Assembly: GCA_947472995.1 (NCBI GenBank)
Contig: CANJBO010000009.1
Location: 1-60,376 of the forward strand
DNA: 60,376 bases
DNA from: Chloroflexota bacterium
GTDB taxonomy: Bacteria; Chloroflexota; Dehalococcoidia; UBA2979
Direction of reading: 5' to 3'
In this document: positions 11,767 through 22,411 of the stretch, piece by piece
Layout: each line of letters opens with the position of its first letter
How positions within the stretch are numbered: the stretch's first letter is position 1
Notes under the pieces: generated by a model
What the model was told of the DNA's origin: nothing
What the model saw: the letters and a program-made list of their open reading frames with translations, nothing else
The model's database searches: none
Made by a program: the position numbers and the translations under genes

Positions 11767-12492
11767 ATGGACATCATTCCCGCGATCGACATCCGCGATG
11801 GCCGGTGCGTGCGCCTCGCGCAGGGCGACTACGCGCGCGAGACGGTGTTCGGCGACGACCCGCTCGCGATGGCGCGCCGGTGGGCCTCGATGGGCGCGCG
11901 GCGCGTGCACGTCGTGGACCTCGACGGCGCGCGCGACGGGCAGCAGGCGAACGCCGCGATCATCCGGAGCATCTCGGACGCGCTGCAGGTGCCGGTGCAG
12001 ACCGGCGGCGGCATCCGCACGATGGACACGCTGACGACGGTGCTCGACGCGGGCCTCGACCGCGCGGTGATCGGCACGGCCGCGGTGAAGGACCCCGAGT
12101 TCCTGCGCCAGGCGATCGCGTACGCCGACGACCGGCTGATCGTCTCCGTCGACGCGCGCGACGGCCGTGTCGCCCTCGAAGGGTGGATCGAGGCGACCGA
12201 CCTCGACGCCGTCGCGTTCATCGAGCAGCTGCGCGACGCCGGCGTGCGGCGCGTCGTCTACACCGACATCGGTCGCGACGGCGTGACCGACGGCCCCAAC
12301 TTCGCGATGTACGAGCGCGTCACGCGCGCCATCGGCATCCCGGTGATCTCCGCCGGCGGCGTCGGCTCCGTCGACGACCTCGTGCGCCTCGCAGAATGCG
12401 GCGTCGAGGCGGCGATCGTCGGGCGCGCGATCTACACCGGCGACGTCGACCTCGAGGCAGCGCTGGCCGCGGTGCCGGGCGCGCGAGGCTAG
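11767..12492 (+). CDS. hisA: Phosphoribosylformimino-AICAR-P isomerase HisA
   Basis: HisA performs the Amadori isomerisation of ProFAR in histidine synthesis. The 241-residue half-barrel repeat protein has the catalytic Asp in IPAIDIRDG (D8) and its counterpart in VSVDARDG, with phosphate-binding glycines in QTGGGIR and ISAGGVGS. It starts 4 bases after the hisH stop and ends 4 bases before hisF. The bifunctional HisA/TrpF (PriA) form is possible; trp genes are not visible here, so this cannot be settled. Confidence 0.95.
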   Translation: MDIIPAIDIRDGRCVRLAQGDYARETVFGDDPLAMARRWASMGARRVHVVDLDGARDGQQANAAIIRSISDALQVPVQTGGGIRTMDTLTTVLDAGLDRAVIGTAAVKDPEFLRQAIAYADDRLIVSVDARDGRVALEGWIEATDLDAVAFIEQLRDAGVRRVVYTDIGRDGVTDGPNFAMYERVTRAIGIPVISAGGVGSVDDLVRLAECGVEAAIVGRAIYTGDVDLEAALAAVPGARG

Positions 12493-12496
12493 CGCC

Positions 12497-13267
12497 GTGC
12501 TCACGAAGCGCATCATCCCCTGCTTCGACGTCAACGACGGCCGCGTCGTGAAGGGCGTCTCGTTCGTCGAGCTGCGCGACGCGGGCGATCCCGTCGAGCT
12601 CGCCGCGAAGTACGACGCGGCGGGCGCGGACGAGCTCGTGTTCCTCGACATCACGGCGTCGTCCGACGCGCGGACGAGCGTGTACGACGTCATCCGGCGC
12701 ACGGCGGACCAGGTGTTCATCCCGCTTACCGTCGGCGGCGGCGTGCGCCAGCCCGGCGACGTGCGCCTGATGCTCGAGGCCGGTGCCGACAAGGTCTCGA
12801 TGAACACCGCCGCCGTCGAACGCCCCGATCTGATCGAGGAGGGCGCGCGCGGCTTCGGATCGCAGTGCATCGTCGTCGCGATCGACGCACGCCGCACCGG
12901 CGAGGGCGCGTGGCGCGTCTACACGCACGGCGGGCGCACGGACACAGGCCGCGACGCCGTCGAGTGGGCACGCGAGGCAGCGGAACGCGGCGCGGGCGAG
13001 CTGCTCGTCACCTCGATGGACACGGACGGGCACCAGCATGGCTACGACCTCGGCCTGCTGGCGGCGATGCGTGCGGCGGTGCAGGTGCCGATCATCGCGT
13101 CGGGCGGCGCGGGCACACCGGCGCACTTCTACGACGCGCTGACCGAGGGCGGGGCGGACGCCGTGCTCGCGGCGTCGGTCTTCCACTTCGGGACGGTCAC
13201 GATCCCCGACCTGAAGGCGTACCTCGAATCGCGCGGCGTGCCCGTGCGCCCCGTCGCGCGCGCATAG
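12497..13267 (+). CDS. hisF: Imidazole glycerol phosphate synthase subunit HisF
   Basis: HisF is the cyclase partner of HisH and makes imidazole glycerol phosphate and AICAR. The 256-residue TIM barrel starts at a GTG and has the two catalytic aspartates in PCFDVNDG (D11) and VVAIDARR (about D130), plus VGGGVR and IASGGAG phosphate sites. It ends the his operon; the next 335 bases are repeat sequence, then the convergent hisI. Confidence 0.96.
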   Translation: MLTKRIIPCFDVNDGRVVKGVSFVELRDAGDPVELAAKYDAAGADELVFLDITASSDARTSVYDVIRRTADQVFIPLTVGGGVRQPGDVRLMLEAGADKVSMNTAAVERPDLIEEGARGFGSQCIVVAIDARRTGEGAWRVYTHGGRTDTGRDAVEWAREAAERGAGELLVTSMDTDGHQHGYDLGLLAAMRAAVQVPIIASGGAGTPAHFYDALTEGGADAVLAASVFHFGTVTIPDLKAYLESRGVPVRPVARA

Positions 13268-13319
13268 CGACGAGGCTCGGAGTGGACAGCTCATCGACCG
13301 ACCGGGGGCGAGTGTTTGC

Positions 13320-13520
13320 GAGGGGCGCCCCATCCCCCTGCCCCCTTCCGTGCGCGGGAAGGGGGATGAGACTTGAAGGGCGAAGCCCTTCAAACATCCC
13401 GAATCGGGAGCGCTTCGCAGACTGGCAGAGTCCGCCGGGAGTGTGAGGGGCGCAGCTCCTCACGACATCTTCTGGAATCAGAACCCCTGCCGCGCAGGGA
13501 GGGGCAGGGGTGGGCCGCCC
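13320..13520 (-). repeat. Compound extragenic palindromic repeat, copy B (inverted) with extra hairpins
   Basis: The hisF-hisI gap is a chain of stem-loops. CCCCCTTCC-GTGCGCG-GGAAGGGGG lies around 13340-13366. TTGAAGGGC-GAA-GCCCTTCAA (13373-13393) is a perfect 9-bp stem. TCCCG-AAT-CGGGA follows at 13397-13409. Then 13430-13520 is the reverse complement of copy A: module 2 (GTCCGCCGGGAGTGTGAGG..) followed by module 1 (ending GGTGGGCCGCCC). The chain may also terminate both convergent transcripts. The rest of the gap (13521-13602) shows nothing recognisable. Confidence 0.8.
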
Positions 13521-13602
13521 TGCTTTGCGCCTCGATGGCTGCGAGTGCACGAGCACATTGCTCCCGCGCCGCGCCGCCGCCGTTCGCCCAGCACCTGGAT
13601 CG

Positions 13603-14019
13603 CTACGGGTTGAGGTTCACAAGCGCGCCGGTGGCGAAGTCGATCGCACGGTAGTAGCAGTCGCGGGGCTCGCCCTGCGCGTTCTTCGTGTGGCAGATGC
13701 CGCCGCGGTTGGGCCGCACGCGGTAGACGAGCGAGTTCTGCTCGCAGTTCACGCGCACCTCGAGCAGCTCGAACGTCTCGCCGGACGTCTCGCCCTTGAT
13801 CCACAGCTCCCGGCGCGAGGTGCTCCAGAACACCGCGATGCGTCGCTCCAACGCGGTCTTCAGCGCCAGCTCGTTCACGTACGCCACGAGGATCACCTCG
13901 CCGGTGTCGACGTTCTGCACGGCGCAGGGCAGGATGCCGGGCGACTCCGCCGCCTTCGCGAGCTTGTCGAAGTCGAGCGTGAGGTCGAGGCCTTCCTCGA
14001 GCGGGTTGGCGGTGGTCAT
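13603..14019 (-). CDS. hisI: Phosphoribosyl-AMP cyclohydrolase HisI
   Basis: HisI opens the adenine ring of PR-AMP, the third step of histidine synthesis. The 138-residue protein has the family core FWSTSRRELWIKGETSG and the metal-binding cysteines in VNCEQNSLVY and GGICHT. There is no fused HisE domain. The start is the ATG at 14017-14019 after GGGACC; the much longer open frame upstream is a shadow of the cupredoxin gene. It is alone on the minus strand, facing the other his genes. Confidence 0.95.
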   Translation of the reverse strand: MTTANPLEEGLDLTLDFDKLAKAAESPGILPCAVQNVDTGEVILVAYVNELALKTALERRIAVFWSTSRRELWIKGETSGETFELLEVRVNCEQNSLVYRVRPNRGGICHTKNAQGEPRDCYYRAIDFATGALVNLNP

Positions 14020-14281
14020 CGGCGGTCCCTGTCTGTGCGTATGAGCCCGAACGGCTCTACTACGTAACGCGCCACGAGGGCTGCGCGCAACGCCCGGTGA
14101 TCCGCCAGGCCCCCGGCTGCGAGTAAGGGCGTGTCCCCGTGTTTCTCGGGCCTCCAGAGGGAAGCGTCCGAGGAGTGCGGCTGGCACGCAGGTGTGATTG
14201 CGTCCCGCTGCGGTGAATCTGATCACGGCTGGCGGGCGTAACCACACCATACCCTGCCGCGTTTTGTTCGGATGGAGCAGC

Positions 14282-14791
14282 ATGAAGCGCACCTCGATCG
14301 GCCTGCTGGCCGCCACGGTCATCGCCACACTCAGCATTGCGTGCAACAGCACCTCGACGCCGCCGCCGGCGACTGCCACCGCGACCACGGCGGCTCCGAA
14401 GGCCACCGCCGCCGCCACGACCCCGGCGCCCGCCGCCACGACGCCCGCCCCGGCGGCGACCACGCCGGCCGCTGCCGCGGCCTCCTCGTCGATCGCGCTC
14501 ATCGCGCTCGAGGATGGCGACAGCAAGTACTCGTACGACAACAGCAAGCCGACGGCGAAGGCCGGCGAGATCACGGTGAAGCTGACCAACAAGGCCGGGA
14601 ACATCCGCCCGCACACCTTCTCGGTGCAGGACGCGTCGGGCAAGGACATCCTGAAGTCGGAGCGCGTCCAGCCGGGCGCCTCGATGGACTTCAAGGTCAC
14701 CCTGCCGGAGGCCGGCACGTACAAGATCTACTGCAACATCATGGGTCACGCGGACAAGGGTCAGACCGGCACCCTGACCGTGGTCAAGTAG
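14282..14791 (+). CDS. Cupredoxin-domain lipoprotein
   Basis: A 169-residue exported protein with a lipoprotein signal peptide (cleavage before C21), an Ala/Thr/Pro linker (about 22-70) and a plastocyanin-like domain. The type 1 copper ligands are visible as H111 (RPHTF), C151 and H156 in the spacing C-x4-H. The fourth, axial position (x4 after the second His) is Q161, where bacterial plastocyanin-like proteins usually have Met. Stellacyanins use exactly C-x4-H-x4-Q. The role is probably electron transfer or copper handling at the outer face of the membrane. It is followed 12 bases later by a CopD-like membrane gene. A GGAG ribosome site supports this start. Confidence 0.85.
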   Translation: MKRTSIGLLAATVIATLSIACNSTSTPPPATATATTAAPKATAAATTPAPAATTPAPAATTPAAAAASSSIALIALEDGDSKYSYDNSKPTAKAGEITVKLTNKAGNIRPHTFSVQDASGKDILKSERVQPGASMDFKVTLPEAGTYKIYCNIMGHADKGQTGTLTVVK

Positions 14792-14803
14792 TAGTATCCG
14801 CCG

Positions 14804-15280
14804 ATGGATGCAGAGGCATGGACGCTCGTCTCGCTGCTGATCCACGTGCCCGTCGTGGTCACGTGGATCGCCCTCGTCGGGATCGAGGTCTTCCTCTGCT
14901 CCGTCCGTGACTGGCCCGGGGGCCGGCGCATGCGCCTGATCATGGCGATGCGCTGGCCCACCGTGGCGTTGCTGGTGATCATCGTCGTCACCGGCGTGTG
15001 GCAGACGATGTACAACCCGTTCCTCGAGGTGAACTCCTACGCCACCCTGCAGGAGCTGAAGAGCACGACGGCCTACGGCATGGCGCTGTTCTGGAAGCAC
15101 GTGTTCGTCATGGGCACCGTCGTGCTGTCGCTCGCCAGCCGGTTCGTGCTGGCGCCTCGTGCGCTCGCTGCGGGCGACGAGCGCGTCTCGATGCTGCTGC
15201 GCGCGGTCGTCTGGCTGAACCTGATCGCGTGCCTGCTGACGTTGCTCGCCACGACCCGCATGACGATTACTCTTCACTAG
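14804..15280 (+). CDS. Four-helix membrane protein, CopD-like
   Basis: A 158-residue protein with four predicted membrane segments (about 7-30, 50-70, 93-115, 130-152). Histidines inside segments (H14, H99) could bind haem or copper as in CopD/DUF2269-type proteins. It starts 12 bases after the cupredoxin stop, so the pair is probably one operon for copper or electron transfer. I recognise the topology and pattern, not a specific named family, so the CopD label is tentative. Confidence 0.6.
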   Translation: MDAEAWTLVSLLIHVPVVVTWIALVGIEVFLCSVRDWPGGRRMRLIMAMRWPTVALLVIIVVTGVWQTMYNPFLEVNSYATLQELKSTTAYGMALFWKHVFVMGTVVLSLASRFVLAPRALAAGDERVSMLLRAVVWLNLIACLLTLLATTRMTITLH

Positions 15281-15334
15281 CGCTACACGCTGCACGAGCG
15301 CGGGGCACCTCGACGTTGCGAGTTGTGCGGGAGG

Positions 15335-16246
15335 CTACGTCGAGGCGTCGCGCTCCGCGTCGCGCACGCGCTGGAGCGCGGCGATCGCCACCTGGATCTG
15401 CTCGTCGTCCGGCACGCGCGTTGTCAGGTACTGGAGCGCGAGGTTCCCCGCGAACAGCCAGCGCACCACCGGCCAGCGTTGGTGGAATCCCGCGAACCGG
15501 ATCGCCTCGTACGACAGCGCCGCGACGACGGGGATGAGCACGATCCTCGAGGACAGCCGCCACCACAACGGGTCGCTGCCGGCGAAGGCGAAGACGACCA
15601 TCGACACCAGCGCCACCGTGAGTAGGAACGACGTCCCGCAGCGTGGGTGCTCCTTCGGATAGCGGCGCACCGCCGGGACGTTCAACTCGCGGCCGTCCTC
15701 GTGCGCGTAGATCGCCATGTGTTCTGCGCCGTGGTACTGGAAGACGCGGCGGATGTCCCCGGCGCGGCCCATCCCCCAGATGTAGCCGACGAGCAGCGCC
15801 AGCCGCAGCACGCCCTCGATGGCGAGGGGCATCCACGGCGCCGGGAGCACGCGGTCGAGCCACGCCGTCGCCAGCACCGGGCCGACGAAGAACGCGCCGA
15901 CGCCACAGGCGAACGCGCCGAGCAACATCGTCCAGTCGAGGAGCGAGAGCGGGCGCGTCTCGCCGCGCGCGTCGACCTGCCCGGCGGCGATGGCCGCAGA
16001 CCACGTCAGCGAGCGCATGCCGAGCGCCAGCGTCTCCAGCAGCACCAGCACGCCTCGCAGCAGGGGCACGTGCCGCAGCGGGCCGGAGAACACGCCGGCG
16101 AGCGGCTCGGCGCGCGTGGCGATGCTGCCGTCGGGGCGCCGCACGGCCACCGCCATCGCGGTGGCGCCGCGCATCATCACGCCCTCGACCACGGCCTGGC
16201 CGCCGTAGGTGCCGTGCGGGCCGGGGGAGGGGGTGGAGGCGCTCAC
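15335..16246 (-). CDS. DUF1385 (YqhQ-like) membrane protein
   Basis: A 303-residue membrane protein beginning with the family hallmark YGGQAVVEGVMMRG (about 12-25) and carrying the conserved core YHGAEHMAIYAHEDG and HPRCGTSFLL (His/Glu/Cys-rich). These residues suggest a metal-dependent enzyme, but no activity is established. The GTG at 16244-16246 was chosen because it is the closest start to the conserved block; upstream frame has no similarity. It follows rpmE on the same strand, a linkage common in Gram-positive-like bacteria. Confidence 0.85.
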   Translation of the reverse strand: MSASTPSPGPHGTYGGQAVVEGVMMRGATAMAVAVRRPDGSIATRAEPLAGVFSGPLRHVPLLRGVLVLLETLALGMRSLTWSAAIAAGQVDARGETRPLSLLDWTMLLGAFACGVGAFFVGPVLATAWLDRVLPAPWMPLAIEGVLRLALLVGYIWGMGRAGDIRRVFQYHGAEHMAIYAHEDGRELNVPAVRRYPKEHPRCGTSFLLTVALVSMVVFAFAGSDPLWWRLSSRIVLIPVVAALSYEAIRFAGFHQRWPVVRWLFAGNLALQYLTTRVPDDEQIQVAIAALQRVRDAERDAST

Positions 16247-16387
16247 GCGCACCAGCCTATGCGACGAGGTGGTGCGACGCGAACCAACGGTGGCACTCGC
16301 GTTCGAGGTGGACGAGCCGGCGGGCAGCAAGAAGGGCGACCTCGCGGTCGCCCTCGCTCGTGTCGTGCTCGCCCCGAGGGCCGAGTG

Positions 16388-16585
16388 CTACCGCTCGTAG
16401 CGGCGGCGGAAGCGCTCGACGCGGCCCGCGGTGTCGACGATGCGCTGCTCGCCCGTGTAGTGCGGGTGGCAGTTGGAGCAGACGTCGAGGTGGATGCTCG
16501 GCTTGGTGGACCGGGTGGTCCACTCGTGGCCGCAGGCGCACTTCACGGTGGCCTCTTCGTACGTGGCGTGGATGTCAGCCTTCAT
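16388..16585 (-). CDS. rpmE: 50S ribosomal protein L31
   Basis: A 65-residue L31 of the zinc-binding (C+) type, with C16 and C18 in KCACGHEW and C36 and C39 in [13 protein letters not shown]. It binds the large subunit near the intersubunit bridge. Zinc-containing L31 can act as a zinc reserve. It is encoded downstream of rpmA with a 44-base gap. Confidence 0.96.
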   Translation of the reverse strand: MKADIHATYEEATVKCACGHEWTTRSTKPSIHLDVCSNCHPHYTGEQRIVDTAGRVERFRRRYER

Positions 16586-16629
16586 GGCAGGCTCCTTCGG
16601 TGATTGTCGTTCGATCGTACCGCGGCGCG

Positions 16630-16941
16630 TTACGCGGCCGGGGCTTCAGCCAGGACCGGAGTCGCAGCGGCTACCGCCGCGGCCTCGGTCGGGATGATCG
16701 AGACCTGCTTGCGGCCGCCCTTGGCGTACGGGCTGAAGTGCACGTGGCCCTCGACGCGGGCCCACAGCGTGTGGTCCTTGCCGACGCCGACGTTCACGCC
16801 CGCGTGCATGCGCGTGCCGCGCTGGCGGACGATGATCGAGCCGGCCGTAACCAACTGCCCGTCCGAGCGCTTCACGCCCAGGCGCTGCGACGCGGAGTCG
16901 CGCCCGTTCTTGCTGGAGCCGCCGGACTTCTTGTGAGCCAT
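16630..16941 (-). CDS. rpmA: 50S ribosomal protein L27
   Basis: A 103-residue L27 starting [16 protein letters not shown], with the flexible N-terminal tail that reaches the peptidyl transferase centre. There is no cleavable Firmicutes-type N-terminal extension. The C-terminus carries an Ala-rich tail of about 20 residues beyond the usual end. It lies 42 bases after rplU. Confidence 0.97.
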   Translation of the reverse strand: MAHKKSGGSSKNGRDSASQRLGVKRSDGQLVTAGSIIVRQRGTRMHAGVNVGVGKDHTLWARVEGHVHFSPYAKGGRKQVSIIPTEAAAVAAATPVLAEAPAA

Positions 16942-16983
16942 GTCGCTGTCCTTACCCGTCGTACCGCGGACGTGAGTCCGAGG

Positions 16984-17298
16984 CTACCCGGCCGAGATGT
17001 CGGTGATCACCAGCTGCGTGCGCTGCTGGCGGTGTCCGCGCATCCGCTTGTTGCGGGTCTTGTTCTTGAAGTTGAAGTACGTGACCTTCGGCGCGCGGTC
17101 GTGCGCCTCGACACGGGCGGTGACCGACGCGCCGGCGACCAGAGGCGCGCCCACGGTCGTGGTGTCGCCGTCACCGACGAGGAGCACCTCGTCCAGCGCG
17201 ATCTGCGCACCCTCGTCGAGGTGCAGGCGCTCGACGGCGATCGTGTCGCCGGGACGCACGCGGTACTGTTTTCCGCCGGAGCGGATGATGGCGAACAT
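16984..17298 (-). CDS. rplU: 50S ribosomal protein L21
   Basis: A 104-residue L21 with the normal start MFAIIRSGGKQYRV and the RNA-binding segment KNKTRNKRMRGHRQ near the C-terminus. It is the first gene of rplU-rpmA-rpmE-yqhQ. The ATG at 17296-17298 follows a short leader from the promoter at 17330-17358; the earlier in-frame ATG would overlap that promoter. Confidence 0.97.
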   Translation of the reverse strand: MFAIIRSGGKQYRVRPGDTIAVERLHLDEGAQIALDEVLLVGDGDTTTVGAPLVAGASVTARVEAHDRAPKVTYFNFKNKTRNKRMRGHRQQRTQLVITDISAG

Positions 17299-17329
17299 AA
17301 TGAGCCTTCCGAGGTCGTGTAGACGCTTC

Positions 17330-17358
17330 AGTGTAAAGAGCCCGGCGAGGTCGGTCAA
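17330..17358 (-). promoter_or_regulatory. Promoter of rplU-rpmA
   Basis: On the minus strand TTGACC (17353-17358) lies exactly 17 bases before TACACT (17330-17335). This is the closest match to a sigma-70 promoter in the window and lies about 32 bases before the rplU start. Confidence 0.6.
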
Positions 17359-17382
17359 CGCTCCACCGGTCCCACAGGGCGG

Positions 17383-18231
17383 CTACTCCGGGAGCTGCAC
17401 ATCGGCCAGCACCGCGCGGTGGTCGGAGCCGGGCACCTCGAACACCTCCGTGTGGCAAACCTCGGCGTCACGGAGGAGGACGTGGTCGATCCGCATGCCG
17501 ATGAGGGGCGGGACCGGCCAGTAGGACTGCGACTGGAACAGGCCGTCGCTCACCGACCGCAGCCCGGTGTCCCAGAGGAAGCGCAGGAACAGCGGCGAGG
17601 TGACCGTGGCGTTCAGGTCACCCGTCAGCACGACCGGGCCAGCGACGTCGCGGAGGTGCTCGGTAACGGCGGCGGCCTGCTCCTGGTGCTCCCGGAACGC
17701 GGTCGTCCCGATCGGCGCCGCGAAGTGCACCCCGATGAGGTGGAGCCGCCGCCCGCCGACCTCGATGTCTGCGGTGAGGGGCTGGTAGCCGGGGAAACCG
17801 GGGGGAAGGCGCAGCCGTCGCTGGTCGAGGAGCGGCAGCCGCGAGGCGATTGTCACCCAGGGGGTGTCGGTGGTGAACCGGTAGGGGTACTTCGCCGCCA
17901 GCTCCGGCGAGACGTCGGCGATGTCCTCGTCCAGCTCTTCGAAGACGATGACGTCGGGGTCGTGCGGGAGGATGGCCGCGGCCAGCTCCGGGAGGCGGTC
18001 GTTCGTCAGGAGGACGTTCGAGTTCACGACGCGGATCGTGTCCGCGCGGCAGGCGACGGGCGCGACGACGGCGAGGTGCGTCGAGGCCATGAACGCCAGC
18101 CAGACCGCCCCGACGGCGCCCACGGTGACCAGCATGCCTCGGCGTCGCCCGATCGCGGAGGCGAGCGCGAGCACGGCCAGCGGCAGGGCCGCGTACCCCA
18201 CGAGGTTGAACGCGTCGTCAACGAACCACAT
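17383..18231 (-). CDS. Endonuclease/exonuclease/phosphatase-family protein with N-terminal membrane segments
   Basis: A 282-residue protein with two hydrophobic segments at about 10-27 and 34-55, then an EEP domain facing outside. EEP residues are visible: N (VVNSNVL), E (FEELDED), the GVHF block, GDLNAT, IDHVLL and the final GSDHRAVLADV. Members hydrolyse phosphodiesters in nucleic acids, lipids or sugar phosphates; the substrate cannot be told from sequence. Its start is 88 bases from the divergent DedA-family gene. Confidence 0.85.
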   Translation of the reverse strand: MWFVDDAFNLVGYAALPLAVLALASAIGRRRGMLVTVGAVGAVWLAFMASTHLAVVAPVACRADTIRVVNSNVLLTNDRLPELAAAILPHDPDVIVFEELDEDIADVSPELAAKYPYRFTTDTPWVTIASRLPLLDQRRLRLPPGFPGYQPLTADIEVGGRRLHLIGVHFAAPIGTTAFREHQEQAAAVTEHLRDVAGPVVLTGDLNATVTSPLFLRFLWDTGLRSVSDGLFQSQSYWPVPPLIGMRIDHVLLRDAEVCHTEVFEVPGSDHRAVLADVQLPE

Positions 18232-18319
18232 GCAGTTCCCTGTCCGAACGCCACGCGCTGTTGGTAGCGCCCCGGTCGGCTATGACACACTGTCGGCGAT
18301 CCGACCGAGAGGAGCACGA

Positions 18320-19123
18320 ATGCCAAGGTTCCAGAGCTCGACCGTAGCCACCGCCGCTGGCGTGGCTGGGCTTGCTCTCATCATCTGGGCGCTTCGCGCA
18401 GCGGGCTACATCGACAGCCCCCTGGATCTCGTCACCACTCCCTACGATGCCTTCAACTGGCTGCTGGACCTCGTCTTCCTGACGGTCTACGGCCTGTTCG
18501 GGCGCTTCGGCGCGCCGATCGTGTTCATCGCCGCGCTCACCGAGGCGACCGCCGGGCTGGGCATGATCTTCCCCGGCCAGCAGATCATGTTCATCGGCGG
18601 CGCCGCGGCGGGGAACGGCGACGGGGACATCGTGGTGATGGTCACGCTCGCGACCGTCGGGACGATCATCGGCGACGTCGTCTCGTACAGCCTCGGCCGG
18701 TGGTGGTCGGACTGGCTGTTCCGCTCGCGCTTCGGGCCGCACCTGCGTGTCGGCGCCGCGCTGATGGCGGGCCGCGCGAGGTGGTTCATCCCGCTGTACC
18801 ACTTCTACAGCGTCACACGCTCGGTCGGGCCGGCGGCGGCGGGCGCGCTCCGCGTGCCGCTGCGCATCTGGCTGCCGCTGGACGTCCTCGGCGCGGTGAT
18901 CTTCAACGTCGTGTGGGTGGGGGCGGGCTACTTCTTCGGCAAGATCCTGCTCCAGCCGGACGGCCGGCTGGTCGACATCCCGGTCGTGCGGATCGGCCTC
19001 GTGGTGCTCGCGATGCTGTGGTTCTTCGTCATGCAGCGCATGTTCGAGCAGCGTATGCGCCAGATGCAGGCACTCGACGCTGCCGAGGCGGCCGCCACGC
19101 AGGACGCGACCCCCGGACGCTGA
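18320..19123 (+). CDS. DedA/SNARE-associated (VTT domain) membrane protein
   Basis: A 267-residue membrane protein with the DedA/VTT-domain pattern: FIAALTEATAGLGMIFPGQQ (the Glu-x-x-x-Gly..Pro-Gly region), GDVVSYSLGRWW, and the amphipathic YHFYSVTRSVGPAAAGALRVPLRIW block with conserved Arg and Gly. DedA proteins help flip lipids such as undecaprenyl phosphate or phosphatidylethanolamine. An N-terminal helix (about 10-28) precedes the domain. A GAGG ribosome site precedes the ATG at 18320. Confidence 0.85.
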   Translation: MPRFQSSTVATAAGVAGLALIIWALRAAGYIDSPLDLVTTPYDAFNWLLDLVFLTVYGLFGRFGAPIVFIAALTEATAGLGMIFPGQQIMFIGGAAAGNGDGDIVVMVTLATVGTIIGDVVSYSLGRWWSDWLFRSRFGPHLRVGAALMAGRARWFIPLYHFYSVTRSVGPAAAGALRVPLRIWLPLDVLGAVIFNVVWVGAGYFFGKILLQPDGRLVDIPVVRIGLVVLAMLWFFVMQRMFEQRMRQMQALDAAEAAATQDATPGR

Positions 19124-19125
19124 AC

Positions 19126-19147
19126 TGGCCCCGCCGGAGCGGGGCCA
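19126..19147. terminator. Hairpin between convergent DedA gene and ftsH
   Basis: TGGCCCCG (19126-19133) pairs with CGGGGCCA (19140-19147) around a six-base loop. It lies 2 bases after the DedA-gene stop and 36 bases beyond the ftsH stop. No T run follows on either strand, so efficiency is uncertain. Confidence 0.6.
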
Positions 19148-19183
19148 GTCAACTCGATGACCTCGAGGATGCGTGGAGCGAGG

Positions 19184-21154
<1,971 letters not shown>

Positions 21155-21182
21155 GCGGCTCCCTTTCGCCGAGGTGTGCAGG

Positions 21183-21268
21183 CTGCGCCGGCTAGGGGTG
21201 GGGGCGCAGCGTTACGTTTCAGAGTCGAGGCAGTCCGACTCGTTGAGTTCGGTGATCAGAGTGTAGCA
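21183..21268 (-). promoter_or_regulatory. Putative ftsH promoter and leader hairpin
   Basis: On the minus strand an extended -10 TGCTACACT lies at 21260-21268 with no clear -35. The leader, about 100 bases, contains a 7-bp stem CTGCGCC (21183-21189)/GGCGCAG (21203-21209) close to the start codon, which could affect translation of the protease. Confidence 0.4.
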
Positions 21269-21395
21269 CCGGGTCTGCCCCGGCTCGTGGCTCCGATGTG
21301 GGCGCGTCCACGTGATCCTCGACCGATCGAGGGCGCTCGATATCGGGGCCGGCCCGGGGGACGCCGCCGGGGGCGCGCCGCTGTAGGATCGCTCG

Positions 21396-22046
21396 ATGAA
21401 AGCGTCACGCACCGTTCGCCCGGGATGGGCCGTCGAGCGGGCGCTGTGGCGCAACGGCTTCGCCTCGATCGCCGGCGTGGACGAGGTGGGGCGGGGGCCG
21501 CTGGCCGGTCCGGTGGTCGCCGGGGCGGTGATCATCCCCCGGACGCCCCGTGGCGAGGCCTCCCGCGCGCGCTGGATCTCCCGGCTCCGGGACTCGAAGC
21601 AGCTCACCGCGCTGCAGCGGGAGGAGCTGGCGGAGTGGATCCGCGACGAGTGCCTGTGGGCCGTCCGGCCGGTCTCCTCGCACGTGGTGGACCAGCTGAA
21701 CATCCTCCGCGCGACCCGCCTCGCGATGCGTCGCGCGGTGGACGCCTTGCCTGCGCGGCCCGACGCCCTGATCATTGATGGACGAGAAGTGGTCGAGGGT
21801 GGCTTCGAGCAGCGTCCCGTGATCGGCGGCGATGCCCGGTGCGCGTCCATCGCGGCCGCCAGCATCATCGCGAAGGTGGCCCGGGACAGCATGATGCGCG
21901 ACCTGGATGCCACCTTCCCCGGGTATGGACTGGCCGAGAACAAGGGGTACAGCACCCCGGAGCACCTCGCGGCGCTCTCAGCGAACGGATACACCAGCAT
22001 TCACCGACTGTCGTTTGCCCCTGTCCGCCGGGCGGTCCGTCGATGA
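21396..22046 (+). CDS. rnhB: Ribonuclease HII
   Basis: RnhB removes ribonucleotides from DNA and RNA from hybrids. The 216-residue protein has the type 2 active-site start GVDEVGRGPLAGPVVAGAV (D29, E30), DSKQLT, and later the ALIIDGREVV and GDARCASIAAASIIAKV blocks. Its stop overlaps the yraN start as ATGA, indicating coupled translation. Confidence 0.96.
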   Translation: MKASRTVRPGWAVERALWRNGFASIAGVDEVGRGPLAGPVVAGAVIIPRTPRGEASRARWISRLRDSKQLTALQREELAEWIRDECLWAVRPVSSHVVDQLNILRATRLAMRRAVDALPARPDALIIDGREVVEGGFEQRPVIGGDARCASIAAASIIAKVARDSMMRDLDATFPGYGLAENKGYSTPEHLAALSANGYTSIHRLSFAPVRRAVRR

Positions 22047-22411
22047 CCGAACGCAACCAGCGCCTCGGTGAGGCGGGCGAGCGCATCGCCTCGCGCTACC
22101 TCGAGCAACTCGGGTACGAGGTGGTCGATCGGAACATCCGGCGCCGCGAAGGGGAGATCGACCTGGTCGCGCTCCACGGGGAGACGCTGGTCTTCATCGA
22201 GGTGAAGCTGCGGACCTCGCGCAAGATGGGCGCCGCAGTGCAGGCCGTATCGCCGGCGAAGGGGGCGCGGCTGCGCGGCCTCGCCGAGGCGTACTCGGCC
22301 GACCACCCGGAGCTGCCGGTGAACCTCCGCATCGACCTGGTCGCCATCGAGCTCACCGTCGGTGGCGAGGTCGGCCAGCTGAACCACGTCCAGAACGCGG
22401 TCGAGGGCTAG
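22043..22411 (+). CDS. UPF0102 (YraN-like) nuclease-fold protein
   Basis: A 122-residue protein with the restriction-endonuclease-like core of the YraN family: GEAGERIASRYLEQLGYEV, REGEIDLVALHGETLVFIEVKLR (E-x-D and E-x-K active-site type) and a conserved RIDLVAIE. The family is commonly next to rnhB and is suspected to act on nucleic acids, but its substrate is unproven. The start overlaps rnhB by four bases; the longer open frame upstream lies inside rnhB. Confidence 0.92.
   Translation: MTERNQRLGEAGERIASRYLEQLGYEVVDRNIRRREGEIDLVALHGETLVFIEVKLRTSRKMGAAVQAVSPAKGARLRGLAEAYSADHPELPVNLRIDLVAIELTVGGEVGQLNHVQNAVEG

Noticed and set aside
16942-16983. Separate RNA gene between rplU and rpmA
   Set aside because: Only 42 bases, no strong structure; ordinary intercistronic spacer.
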